Below, in pieces: positions 5,659 to 11,778 of a DNA stretch of 11,778 nucleotides. The notes under the pieces are model-generated. The model worked only from the letters and a program-made list of their open reading frames with translations. It did no database searches and was not told where the DNA came from. The position numbers and the translations under genes were made by a program. The DNA is taken from positions 1 to 11,778 of the forward strand of contig CACYEO010000114.1 of NCBI GenBank assembly GCA_902773475.1, given 5' to 3'. The DNA comes from an uncultured bacterium. Lineage in GTDB: Bacteria; Verrucomicrobiota; Kiritimatiellia; RFP12; UBA1067. Positions within the stretch are counted from its first letter, which is position 1, and every line of letters starts with the position of its first letter.

Positions 5659-7017
5659 TTACACTCTGCCGCGGATGGAGCCGTGGCGGAGGAAGCCTTC
5701 GTATTTGCGCACAAGGAGGTGGGATTCCATGATGCGCAGGGTGTCAAGCGCGACACCGACGATAATGAGGAGCGACGTGCCGCCGAAGAAGGAGGACACG
5801 ATCCAGGGAACGCCCATGTAGTTGGACATGAGTTCCGGGATGAGAGCAACCAGAAGAAGACCGCCCGCGCCGATAAGCGTGACGCGCGTCATTACCGCGT
5901 CGAGATACTCGGCCGTGGCGCGACCGGGGCGGATTCCCGGAACATACGAACCTTCCTTCTTGAGATTCTCGGAAATGTCGATCGCGTTGAACTGGGTAGC
6001 GACCCAGAAGAATGCGAAGAACACTATCAGCACCGCGTACACCACGGTATGGACGGCGCCGCTCTGGAGACTTGTGCCGATATCGCGCAAAACCCCTTTG
6101 AAACCCGTGGCCTCGATGTCGATATTCGACAGGAACGCGGCGGGGAAGGAAATGAGCGGCTGGGCGAAGATGATCGGCATGACGCCGGTGTAGTTCACGC
6201 GAAGCGGCATGTACGTCTGCTTCATGCCGAACGAAGCGCCGCCGGAAACCGCGCGGCGGGTCGTGTGGATCGGAACCTTGCGTATGCCCTGCACCAGCAT
6301 CACAGTACCCATGACGACGGCGAAGCCGAACACGAGCAGAAGTCCGACCTGGGTGAGCGCGGCCACCGGCGCGATCTTGTTCGACGTGTAGTGCGCGTAG
6401 CCCGTGCCGATCGCGCCGGGCAGGCGCGAGGCGATGTTGATCATGATTATGAGCGACGCGCCGTTGCCGATGCCGTGCGCAGTGATCTGGTCGGCGATCC
6501 ACATCACGAAAAGCGCGGCGGTCGTCATGCCGAGGACGGTCATCAGCTGGAATCCGAGGCCGGGGTTGGCCACGAGATTCTGCCCGATGCCGAGCGTGGA
6601 CGGATTCATCAATGCGGAGGAAATCGCCCACGACTGCAGAATGCACAGGACTATCGTGAGATAGCGCGTGATTTCCGCGAGTTTCGCACGGCCCGTCTCG
6701 CCCTCCCGCTTGTATTTTTCAAGCGTCGGGACGACGGAGGAAAGAAGCTGGATCACGATCTGCGCGGAAATGTACGGCCAGATGGAAAGGAAGCCGATGC
6801 CGCACTGGCTGAGACCGCCGCCCGTGAAGACGTCGAACCAGCCGATAAGCGTGTTCGAGGAATTGTTCAGATGATCGCGCAGCACCCCGTAGAGGACTCC
6901 GGGGGTGGGGATCTGGGATATGAGACGGCAGACGAAGACGAGTCCGAGCGTTATGAGGATTTTCTTCCTCAGTTCGGGGACTTTGAAAGCGTTGGAGAAA
7001 CCCGACATCATAGGCAT
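5659..7017 (-). CDS. secY: Preprotein translocase subunit SecY
   Basis: The 452-residue integral membrane protein is the channel of the Sec translocon, which with SecE, SecG and SecA moves unfolded proteins across or into the inner membrane. Visible marks are the N-terminal FKVPELRKKI, the start of TM1 with R-x-x-x-x-IPTPGV, the plug-region-like stretch near WFDVFTGGGLSQ, YISAQIVIQLL, the cytoplasmic loop PTLEKYKREGE, and ADQITAHGIGNGASLII. Further on come the charged SecA- and ribosome-facing loop near KVPIHTTRR and the C-terminal ISENLKKEGSYVPGIRPG. Length is close to E. coli SecY (443). The first of three near ATGs (MPMM) is chosen because AAGGAG lies nine bases upstream of it. It is the last gene of the operon, 97 bases after rplO, and ends at a terminator with no adk or map following. 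Confidence 0.97.
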   Translation of the reverse strand: MPMMSGFSNAFKVPELRKKILITLGLVFVCRLISQIPTPGVLYGVLRDHLNNSSNTLIGWFDVFTGGGLSQCGIGFLSIWPYISAQIVIQLLSSVVPTLEKYKREGETGRAKLAEITRYLTIVLCILQSWAISSALMNPSTLGIGQNLVANPGLGFQLMTVLGMTTAALFVMWIADQITAHGIGNGASLIIMINIASRLPGAIGTGYAHYTSNKIAPVAALTQVGLLLVFGFAVVMGTVMLVQGIRKVPIHTTRRAVSGGASFGMKQTYMPLRVNYTGVMPIIFAQPLISFPAAFLSNIDIEATGFKGVLRDIGTSLQSGAVHTVVYAVLIVFFAFFWVATQFNAIDISENLKKEGSYVPGIRPGRATAEYLDAVMTRVTLIGAGGLLLVALIPELMSNYMGVPWIVSSFFGGTSLLIIVGVALDTLRIMESHLLVRKYEGFLRHGSIRGRV

Positions 7018-7040
7018 GGCTTCAAACTCCTTGCGCGGAA

Positions 7041-7058
7041 GGCGGCGTCCAGGCCGCC
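7041..7058 (-). promoter_or_regulatory. GC hairpin just upstream of the secY ribosome-binding site
   Basis: GGCGGC (7041-7046) pairs with GCCGCC (7053-7058) around a six-base loop. In the mRNA it ends eight bases before the secY Shine-Dalgarno (7027-7032). It might tune ribosome access or shield an RNA end. It has no T run, so it is not a terminator. Confidence 0.4.
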
Positions 7059-7077
7059 GGGGGGAAAGTGACGAACG

Positions 7078-7101
7078 CCGCCCCGCGCGTGCGCGGGGCG
7101 G
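7078..7101 (-). promoter_or_regulatory. Strong GC hairpin in the rplO-secY spacer
   Basis: CCGCCCCGCGC (7078-7088) and its exact complement (7091-7101) can form a ten-pair stem with a tight loop, 13 bases after the rplO stop. On the transcribed strand there is no T tract after it, so it is not a standard terminator. A partial attenuator, an RNA 3'-end stabiliser or a processing site that sets the secY to ribosomal-protein ratio are possible roles. Confidence 0.5.
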
Positions 7102-7114
7102 ACGCGGCTGCGTT

Positions 7115-7573
7115 TTACTTTGCAGGCGCCTGCGGAAGCACCACGGTGCCGCCGGCCTTTTCGATCTTCTCGCGCGCCGCCGCGGAGACGGGCACTTTTA
7201 CGGTGAGCTTTTTGGTGAGCTCGCCGTCGGCGAGAATCTTGAGAAGCGGACGCTTGCGGTCCACGAGACCCTTTTCGGCGAGGGTCTGCGGCGTAATCTC
7301 GTCGCCGGCGGAGAAGACGGCCTCGAGAGTGCCGACATTCACGCCGAACGAAGCGACGCGGAAGCGGGCGTTCGAGAAGCCGCGCTTGGGAAGACGGCGC
7401 ACGAGCGGCATCTGGCCGCCTTCGAAGCCCAGCTTGCCCTTGTGGCCCTTGCGGGAATACTGGCCCTTCGAGCCGCGCGTGGAGGTCTTGCCCATGCCGG
7501 AGCCGCAGCCGCGGCCCACGCGCTTGCGGGACTTCCGCGCGCCGGGATTGTTGTGGAGATTGGAAAGATCCAT
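7115..7573 (-). CDS. rplO: Large subunit ribosomal protein uL15
   Basis: This 152-residue protein binds 23S rRNA and is a late-assembly protein of the 50S subunit. The N-terminus has the typical Gly/Lys/Arg-rich extension (GRGCGSGMGKTSTRG near residues 21-35, then KGHKGKLGFEGGQMPL and RRLPKRGF). The C-terminal globular half begins near VNVGTLEAVF. The start at 7573 (MDLSNLHNNPGARK) is the family's usual beginning and has AAAGGA about nine bases upstream. A longer in-frame start inside rpsE is not credible. It lies 19 bases after rpsE, where most bacteria carry rpmD; no L30 frame exists here. A few residues longer than E. coli L15 (144). Confidence 0.97.
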   Translation of the reverse strand: MDLSNLHNNPGARKSRKRVGRGCGSGMGKTSTRGSKGQYSRKGHKGKLGFEGGQMPLVRRLPKRGFSNARFRVASFGVNVGTLEAVFSAGDEITPQTLAEKGLVDRKRPLLKILADGELTKKLTVKVPVSAAAREKIEKAGGTVVLPQAPAK

Positions 7574-7592
7574 AGCAAAGATTCCTTTCTTG

Positions 7593-8084
7593 TCACGCCC
7601 TGAGAGCGGCGATCTCTTCCTGCGAACGCAGCTGCGCAAGGGCGTTCAGCGTGGCCTTGACCACGTTGAGGCGGTTCTTCGAGCCGAGAGACTTGCCGAT
7701 GGCGTCGCGGACGCCGGCGGCCTCGAGGACGGGGCGCATGCCGCCGCCGACGATCAGGCCGGCGCCGTCGGGGGCGGGCTTGAGAAGCACGTAGCCGCCG
7801 TCGCAGACGCCCGTGACTTCGTGGGGGATGGTCTTGCCGCGGAGCTTCACGGAAGTCATGGCCTTGCGCGCGGCGTCGCCGCCCTTGCGGATGGCGTCCG
7901 ACACTTCGTTGGCCTTGCCGAAGCCGAGACCGACCTTGCCTGCGCGGTCGCCCACCACCACGGTAGCGGAGAACGACATGCGGCGGCCGCCCTTGACGAC
8001 CTTGTTGCAGCGGTTCACGAAAACGACGCGTTCGTCGAGATCGTCGCGCTCCTCGCGCGGACGGCGGTTGGGTTGGTTAGCCAT
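7593..8084 (-). CDS. rpsE: Small subunit ribosomal protein uS5
   Basis: The 163-residue protein is a 30S component near the mRNA entry site that takes part in decoding accuracy. The double-stranded-RNA-binding-like N-terminal domain shows VNRCNKVVKGGRRMSFSA and VGLGFGKANEV. The C-terminal domain shows the conserved GAGLIVGGGMRPVLEAAG followed by KSLGSKNRLNVVKAT. The ATG at 8084 shares one base with the rplR stop (TAATG), and AGGAGG lies inside the end of rplR, so the two are probably coupled. The open frame reaches further upstream but that part is rplR in another frame. Near-normal length (E. coli 167). Confidence 0.97.
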   Translation of the reverse strand: MANQPNRRPREERDDLDERVVFVNRCNKVVKGGRRMSFSATVVVGDRAGKVGLGFGKANEVSDAIRKGGDAARKAMTSVKLRGKTIPHEVTGVCDGGYVLLKPAPDGAGLIVGGGMRPVLEAAGVRDAIGKSLGSKNRLNVVKATLNALAQLRSQEEIAALRA

Positions 8085-8467
8085 TATTCGGCCTCCTGTG
8101 CGGATGTTTCGGCGGCGGGCTTGACGGAAATCTTCAGCCCGTTTTCCACGGCGGATTCGACGATCGCGGCGATGCGCCCCGTGTAGGGGTTGCCGCCGCG
8201 GTCCACGACCACGAGCGATATGCCCTTCGCCTTGGCCGCCTCCGCGGCCGCCGCGCCCAGGGACTTCGCGCCTTCGAGGTTCGCCTTGATCCCCTTGAGC
8301 GTGGAAGCGGAGGCGAGCGTGCTGCCCGCCGCGTCGTCTATGAACTGCACGTACATGTGCTTGTTCGTGACGCATATCGACATGCGCGGACGCTCCGCCG
8401 TGCCGGATATGCGCCTGCGCAGACGCATGTGGCGTTTTTTCTTCTGTTCTATGCGGTTGAAGCTCAT
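8084..8467 (-). CDS. rplR: Large subunit ribosomal protein uL18
   Basis: This 127-residue protein binds 5S rRNA and, with L5, fixes the central protuberance of the 50S subunit. Typical features are the basic start KKKRHMRLRRRISGT, ERPRMSICVTNKHMYVQFIDD, and the end of the fold near DRGGNPYTGRIAAI and ENGLKI. It is about ten residues longer than E. coli L18 owing to an acidic, Ala-rich tail (AAETSAQEAE). The ATG at 8467 is chosen: AAGGAG lies nine bases upstream. An ATG at 8497 in the same frame would overlap rplF and has no family support. Confidence 0.96.
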   Translation of the reverse strand: MSFNRIEQKKKRHMRLRRRISGTAERPRMSICVTNKHMYVQFIDDAAGSTLASASTLKGIKANLEGAKSLGAAAAEAAKAKGISLVVVDRGGNPYTGRIAAIVESAVENGLKISVKPAAETSAQEAE

Positions 8468-8493
8468 TTTGACATGCTCCTTGAGGGCGGGCG

Positions 8494-9027
8494 TCAAGCC
8501 GTCTTCTTGCCCTGTTTGCGGCGAATCGTCTCGCCCACGTATTTCACGCCCTTGCCCTTGTAGGGTTCGGCCGGATAGAAAGCGCGGATGCGCGCGGCGG
8601 ATTCGCCGACTACGTCTTTCCTGATGCCGGTCAGGGTCACCTGGAGACCGTCGTTTTCGACGGTGACCGTCAGACCCTCGGGGATCGGAAACACCTTGGG
8701 CGAGGCGAATCCGAGGGAAAGGGCAAGCTCTTTGCCCTGGAGGACGGCCTTGAAACCGGTGCCTTCGATGGAGAGCTGCTTCTTGTACCCTTCGGACACG
8801 CCGACCACGTTGTTGTGGATCAGGGCGCGCGCTAGGCCGTGGAAGTTCTTGATGGTGTCGTCGGCGCGGGAAACGGTTATCTTTCCGTCTTCGACCGCGG
8901 CGGAGATGCCGGCGGGAAGAGTGTAGGAAAGTTCGCCGAGTTTTCCCTTCACGGAGACCACGCCGTCCTTGACGGACGCCGTGACGCCGGCGGGGAGTGC
9001 TACAGGTTCTTTTCCGATGCGGGACAT
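8494..9027 (-). CDS. rplF: Large subunit ribosomal protein uL6
   Basis: The 177 residues equal E. coli L6. The protein has two repeated domains and sits near the GTPase-associated centre (factor-binding site) of the 50S subunit. Seen are the start MSRIGKEPVALPAGV, the first-domain end NFHGLARALIHNNVVGVSEGY, and the signature near the C-terminus EPYKGKGVKYVGE followed by RRKQGKK. A GGAG Shine-Dalgarno joined to the rpsH stop (TAAGGAG) lies upstream; the gap to rpsH is 13 bases. Confidence 0.97.
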   Translation of the reverse strand: MSRIGKEPVALPAGVTASVKDGVVSVKGKLGELSYTLPAGISAAVEDGKITVSRADDTIKNFHGLARALIHNNVVGVSEGYKKQLSIEGTGFKAVLQGKELALSLGFASPKVFPIPEGLTVTVENDGLQVTLTGIRKDVVGESAARIRAFYPAEPYKGKGVKYVGETIRRKQGKKTA

Positions 9028-9040
9028 TGCGTTATGCTCC

Positions 9041-9433
9041 TTACCAGACTGTGCAGACGAGTTCGCCGCCGAGTTTGCGCTTCTTCGCCTCGGCGCCGGA
9101 CATCACGCCGGACGAGGTGGAGACGACAGCCAGGCCCATGCCGTCGAGGACGGCGGGGATCGCCTGCACGCCGACGTAGCGGCGCAGGCCGGGCTTGGAC
9201 TCGCGCTTGATTCCGCGGATCGCGGATTCGGCGCGGTCGGTGTACTTCAGCGCGATCTCGAGCCTGCGGGGGAACTCCTGGGTTGTTTTGTATCCCGCGA
9301 TGTAGCCGGCCTCCTTGAGGACGCGGGCGATCTCGGTCTTGAGATTCGAAGCGGGCGTGGACACGGCCGCGAGGCGCGCCTTGACGCCGTTGCGGATGGC
9401 CGTGAGCATGTCGGAAATTGGATCGACTGTCAT
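9041..9433 (-). CDS. rpsH: Small subunit ribosomal protein uS8
   Basis: This 130-residue protein binds 16S rRNA early in 30S assembly and in E. coli also represses translation of its own operon. The start DPISDMLTAIRNG is the family norm, the central KYTDRAESAIRGIKRESKPGLRRY is typical, and the C-terminal rRNA-binding segment VVSTSSGVMSGAEAKKRKLGGELVCTVW is intact. AAGGAG lies upstream of the ATG at 9433, 21 bases after rpsN. Whether it autoregulates here is not visible. Confidence 0.97.
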   Translation of the reverse strand: MTVDPISDMLTAIRNGVKARLAAVSTPASNLKTEIARVLKEAGYIAGYKTTQEFPRRLEIALKYTDRAESAIRGIKRESKPGLRRYVGVQAIPAVLDGMGLAVVSTSSGVMSGAEAKKRKLGGELVCTVW

Positions 9434-9454
9434 GTTGTTTCTCCTTTTCCGGCG

Positions 9455-9640
9455 TTACCAGGACGCCTTGGTGACACCGGGTATCAACCCGTTCACGGCG
9501 AGTTCGCGGAAGCAGATGCGGCACACGCCGAACTTGCGGATGTAGGCGTGGCGGCGGCCGCAGCGCGAACAGCGGTTGTACTTGCGCACCGCGAACTTGG
9601 GGGTCCTGGCGGCTTTCTCTATGAGACACTGTTTGGCCAT
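9455..9640 (-). CDS. rpsN: Small subunit ribosomal protein uS14, zinc-binding short form (type Z)
   Basis: At 61 residues this is the short S14 class, not the 101-residue E. coli form. It carries a zinc ribbon with C24-x-x-C27 and C40-x-x-C43, all four ligands present. It is an rRNA-binding protein of the 30S head. It starts one base after the rplE stop, with GGAAGGAA inside the end of rplE, so translation is coupled. The beginning MAKQCLIEKAARTPKF matches the type-Z family with an extra Cys at 5. No zinc-independent paralogue is in the window. Confidence 0.96.
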   Translation of the reverse strand: MAKQCLIEKAARTPKFAVRKYNRCSRCGRRHAYIRKFGVCRICFRELAVNGLIPGVTKASW

Positions 9641-9641
9641 G

Positions 9642-10181
9642 TCAGTTGTTCCTTCCGGCGAAAGGCATCCCGAGCTGCGAAAGCAGTTCCTTGGCGCCGT
9701 TGTTGTCGCTTGCGGTTGTGACGAATGTGATGTCCATGCCCGTGTGGGCCGCGGTCACTTCCACGATTTCGGGGAAGATCGCGTGGTCTTTCACGCCGAG
9801 CGTGTAGTTGCCGCGCCCGTCGAAGCCGCGGTTCGACACGCCGCGGAAGTCGCGGATGCGCGGAAGCGCGGAATTGACCAGACGGTCGCAGAATTCCCAC
9901 ATGCGCGAACCGCGCAGCGTGACCTTGGCGCCGATCACCATGCCTTCGCGCAGCTTGAAGTTCGAAATGGACTTCTTCGCCTTGCAAAGCATCGGATGCT
10001 GGCCCGTGATCGCCTGGAGATCGAGCGTGAGCGCCTTCTGGTCGTCCTTGGAGACGATGCCGAAAGCCATGTTGACCACGATCTTGGAAAGACGGGGCAC
10101 GAGCATCTTGTTCTTCGTGCCGAGCTTCGCTTCAAGAGCGGGCACCACGCGCGAGGCGTATTCTTCCTTGAGATTTCCCAT
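9642..10181 (-). CDS. rplE: Large subunit ribosomal protein uL5
   Basis: The 179 residues equal E. coli L5. L5 binds 5S rRNA and helps form the central protuberance, contacting the P-site tRNA and the 30S head. Recognisable segments are PRLSKIVVNMAFG, ITGQHPMLCKAKKSISNFKLREG, IGAKVTLRG, LPRIRDFRGVSNRGFDGRGNYTLGV and the end GMPFAGRNN. The Shine-Dalgarno GAGGTG overlaps the TGA of rplX, 11 bases before the ATG, which suggests coupling. Confidence 0.97.
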   Translation of the reverse strand: MGNLKEEYASRVVPALEAKLGTKNKMLVPRLSKIVVNMAFGIVSKDDQKALTLDLQAITGQHPMLCKAKKSISNFKLREGMVIGAKVTLRGSRMWEFCDRLVNSALPRIRDFRGVSNRGFDGRGNYTLGVKDHAIFPEIVEVTAAHTGMDITFVTTASDNNGAKELLSQLGMPFAGRNN

Positions 10182-10192
10182 GTCGTTGCACC

Positions 10193-10504
10193 TCAGAACG
10201 TTTTGCCGGATGTCTTGAGAACGCGTGCCTTCGAGCCGTCCTTCTCGCCGGTCTTCACGCGCGAACCCTTCTTGGCTTCGCTGTCGAACGGCATGAGTTT
10301 GCAGAGACGGATCGGCGCTTCGATGTCGATGATGCCCCCGGGCTGCTGCTCGGTGCGGCGCACGGCCTTCTTGCGCATGTTGATCTTTTCGACGATCGCG
10401 GTGCCGTCTTTCGGATTCACGGAGCGGACGGTCCCGGTCTTGCCGGCGTCCACGCCGCTCTTCACGACGACCGTGTCGCCCTTGCGGATGCGTGCGATGC
10501 TCAT
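10193..10504 (-). CDS. rplX: Large subunit ribosomal protein uL24
   Basis: The 103-residue protein starts assembly of the 50S subunit by binding the 5' end of 23S rRNA, and lies near the exit tunnel. The KOW motif is clear at residues 6-22 (IRKGDTVVVKSGVDAGK), followed by GTVRSVNPKDGTAIVEKIN and the NMRKKAVRRTEQQPGGII core. Length matches E. coli (104). The ATG at 10504 follows rplN by 12 bases, with GGAG joined to the rplN stop as TAAGGAG. Confidence 0.97.
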   Translation of the reverse strand: MSIARIRKGDTVVVKSGVDAGKTGTVRSVNPKDGTAIVEKINMRKKAVRRTEQQPGGIIDIEAPIRLCKLMPFDSEAKKGSRVKTGEKDGSKARVLKTSGKTF

Positions 10505-10516
10505 TTCAGAATCTCC

Positions 10517-10882
10517 TTAGACCACTTCCGGGGCCATGGACAGGATTTTCATGTAGTTGCGGTCGCGGAGTTCGCGAGCAACCGGTCCGAAAATGCGCGT
10601 GCCCTGGGGGTTGAGTTTGGAATCGACGATCACGCAGGCGTTCTGGTCGAAACGCACGGTGGAGCCGTCGGCGCGGCGGATCTGCTCGCCGGTGCGGATG
10701 ATGACCGCCGTGCAGACCTGGCCCTTGCGGATCGAACCGGTGGGGGAGGCCTCTTTGATCGCCACGCGGATCACGTCGCCGAGATGCGCGTATTCCTTGC
10801 GCTGCTTGAGGATGCGGAAGCACATCGCGCGCTTTGCGCCCGTGTTGTCCGCAACCACGAGATTGGTGAGTTCCTGTATCAT
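10517..10882 (-). CDS. rplN: Large subunit ribosomal protein uL14
   Basis: The 121 residues match the family almost end to end: MIQELTNLVVADNTGAK, YAHLGDVIRVAIKEA, RRADGSTVRFDQNACV, GTRIFGPVARELRDRNYMKILSMAPEVV. L14 binds 23S rRNA and forms intersubunit bridges with 16S rRNA. Only one base separates its ATG from the rpsQ stop, so it is translated as part of the coupled chain. Confidence 0.98.
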   Translation of the reverse strand: MIQELTNLVVADNTGAKRAMCFRILKQRKEYAHLGDVIRVAIKEASPTGSIRKGQVCTAVIIRTGEQIRRADGSTVRFDQNACVIVDSKLNPQGTRIFGPVARELRDRNYMKILSMAPEVV

Positions 10883-10883
10883 G

Positions 10884-11153
10884 TCACTTCGCCTCCGGCG
10901 CGACCACGCGCCAACGCTTCGTGGCCGAAAGCGGCCTCGTTTCCATGATCGTCACGGTGTCGCCCACCTTGGCGGTGTCCGCTTCGTCGTGGGCATGGTA
11001 TTTCTTGGTGCGCACGACGACCTTGCCGTACAGGGGATGGGGTTCGCGGTAGGAGACCTCCACCATGACGGACTTGATTCCGCTCTTGGAGACGACTTTC
11101 CCCTTGCGCACCTTGCGCGCGCCGCGGACGACGTTCTTTTCTTCGGTTGCCAT
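10884..11153 (-). CDS. rpsQ: Small subunit ribosomal protein uS17
   Basis: An 89-residue OB-fold protein and primary binder of the 16S rRNA 5' domain. Family features are RKVRKGKVVSKSGIKSVMVEVSYREPHPLYGKVVVRTKKYHAHDE and the VGDTVTIMETRPLSATKRWRVV end. The start at 11153 (MATEEKN) lies one base after the rpmC stop with GGAGG and GGAG in the rpmC tail. A start seven codons upstream is in frame but lies within rpmC and lacks family support. Confidence 0.97.
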   Translation of the reverse strand: MATEEKNVVRGARKVRKGKVVSKSGIKSVMVEVSYREPHPLYGKVVVRTKKYHAHDEADTAKVGDTVTIMETRPLSATKRWRVVAPEAK

Positions 11154-11154
11154 T

Positions 11155-11361
11155 TTACTTCTCCGCCTCCGCACGGGCCTTTTGGGCCTGTATGGTGAGC
11201 ATGCGGGCGATTTCGCGGCGCATGACGCGCATCCGCGCGGGTTTTTCGACCTCTGCGCCGGACGAGAGCTTCCGGCGCATGCCCTGTACTTCCGCCTTCA
11301 TGGCGGCTATCCTGCGCGCGAGTTCGTCCGCGGCAAGTTCTCTGATTTCAGACGTTTTCAT
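11155..11361 (-). CDS. rpmC: Large subunit ribosomal protein uL29
   Basis: This 68-residue, mainly helical protein sits by the polypeptide exit tunnel, near the docking site of trigger factor and the signal recognition particle. The start MKTSEIRELAADEL and the central QGMRRKLSSGAEVEKPARMRVMRREIARM are typical of L29. The last residues form a short Lys/Glu/Ala tail. Its ATG shares one base with the rplP stop (TGATG), a tight coupling. The frame runs open upstream through rplP, but that is a shadow. Confidence 0.96.
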   Translation of the reverse strand: MKTSEIRELAADELARRIAAMKAEVQGMRRKLSSGAEVEKPARMRVMRREIARMLTIQAQKARAEAEK

Positions 11362-11774
11362 CAGATTTTCGCTCCTTCGCGGGTGATGAACTTCGTGCGA
11401 AGGCCGATTTTCGTGTCGGCCAGGCGCAGACATTCGCGCGCGGTCTCTTCGGAAACGCCGCCGATTTCGAACAGCATCTTTCCGGGGAGGATGACGGCCG
11501 CCCAGAATTCCGGGTTGCCCTTTCCGCCGCCCATTCGCACTTCGATCGGCTTGCGGGTGACGGGCTTGTCGGGGAACACGCGGATCCAGAGCTTGCCCTT
11601 GCGCTTCATGTTGCGGTTGATGGCCACGCGGCACGCTTCGATCTGCGTGGCGGTGAGAAGACCGCGCGTCGTGGCCTTCAGGCCGAATTCGCCGTAGGCG
11701 AGTTCCGTTCCCGAAGTCGCCCATCCGGCGCGGTTGCCCTTTGACTGTTTGCGGTACTTTACGCGCTTAGGCAT
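11361..11774 (-). CDS. rplP: Large subunit ribosomal protein uL16
   Basis: The 137-residue protein lies between the A-site and the 5S region of the 50S subunit and supports tRNA accommodation. Recognisable are PKRVKYRKQSKGNRAG, FGLKATTRGLLTATQIEACRVAINR, the core KLWIRVFPDKPVTRKPIEVRMGGGKG, WAAVILPGKMLFEIGG, and the end IGLRTKFITREG. The visible ATG is at 11774, but the four bases beyond give an in-frame Leu codon and the last base of a codon ending in C. Many relatives begin with a few more residues before MPKR, so the true start may lie just outside the window. Confidence 0.95.
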   Translation of the reverse strand: MPKRVKYRKQSKGNRAGWATSGTELAYGEFGLKATTRGLLTATQIEACRVAINRNMKRKGKLWIRVFPDKPVTRKPIEVRMGGGKGNPEFWAAVILPGKMLFEIGGVSEETARECLRLADTKIGLRTKFITREGAKI

Positions 11775-11778
11775 GAGG

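Noticed and set aside
5598..5849. 84-codon N-terminal extension of the exonuclease
   Set aside because: It would run through the terminator hairpin and into secY; the DnaQ fold begins right after the ATG at 5597.
5239..7071. 610-codon plus-strand open frame opposite secY and the exonuclease gene
   Set aside because: It is exactly antisense to two well-supported genes. Its product is rich in Arg, His, Asp and Glu without any fold-like pattern, as expected for the complement of GC-biased codons.
7068..8186. 372-codon plus-strand frame opposite rplO and rpsE
   Set aside because: It is antisense to two ribosomal-protein genes with full family signatures; the product has low-complexity Ala/Asp/Gly composition.
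9576..10520. 314-codon plus-strand frame opposite rpsN, rplE and rplX
   Set aside because: It is an antisense shadow across three intact ribosomal genes and crosses their boundaries without regard to them.
1..11778. Search for tRNA, rRNA, CRISPR, insertion sequence ends or attachment sites
   Set aside because: No cloverleaf, repeat-spacer pattern, transposase-like frame or long terminal repeat is visible by eye. The base composition is even across the window apart from the short promoter region.

Overview
The window is housekeeping DNA from a GC-rich Gram-negative bacterium, by eye about 60% G+C. No mobile element, CRISPR array, tRNA or rRNA is visible. A BamA-type outer-membrane assembly protein shows a diderm envelope. 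Three features together fit the Planctomycetes-Verrucomicrobia-Chlamydiae (PVC) superphylum, perhaps a Kiritimatiellota, Lentisphaerota or Verrucomicrobiota member: there is no rpmD (L30) between rpsE and rplO, S14 is the short zinc-binding type, and the operon stops at secY. The lineage is an inference from gene content and protein style, not from a search.

Left part (1-2500): the first 143 residues of a BadF/BadG/N-acetylglucosamine-kinase-like sugar kinase run off the left edge on the minus strand. A 318-base divergent intergenic region follows. It holds a good extended -10 promoter framed by an inverted repeat, a hairpin followed by T residues that reads leftward, and a possible 58-residue ORF overlapping the kinase start as ATGA. 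A long-chain-type acyl-CoA synthetase (748-2421) reads right and ends at a hairpin that can serve both strands.

Middle part (2500-5600): reading left, bamA (817 residues: signal peptide, five POTRA domains, barrel) lies downstream of a small DEDDh-type 3'-5' exonuclease gene. The exonuclease gene begins only 12 bases past the secY terminator.

Right part (5610-11778): one compact minus-strand ribosomal-protein operon, in transcription order rplP, rpmC, rpsQ, rplN, rplX, rplE, rpsN, rpsH, rplF, rplR, rpsE, rplO, secY. It is the end of the S10 block fused to the spc block. Gaps are mostly -1 to 22 bases, and several Shine-Dalgarno sequences overlap the preceding stop codon, so translation is probably coupled. 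Two GC-rich hairpins lie between rplO and secY, and a canonical terminator follows secY; the usual downstream adk/map/infA/rpmJ/rpsM genes are absent here.

No new multi-gene system is apparent. The points most worth a second look are the divergent regulatory region at 430-747, the exonuclease placed against a terminator, and the hairpins before secY.
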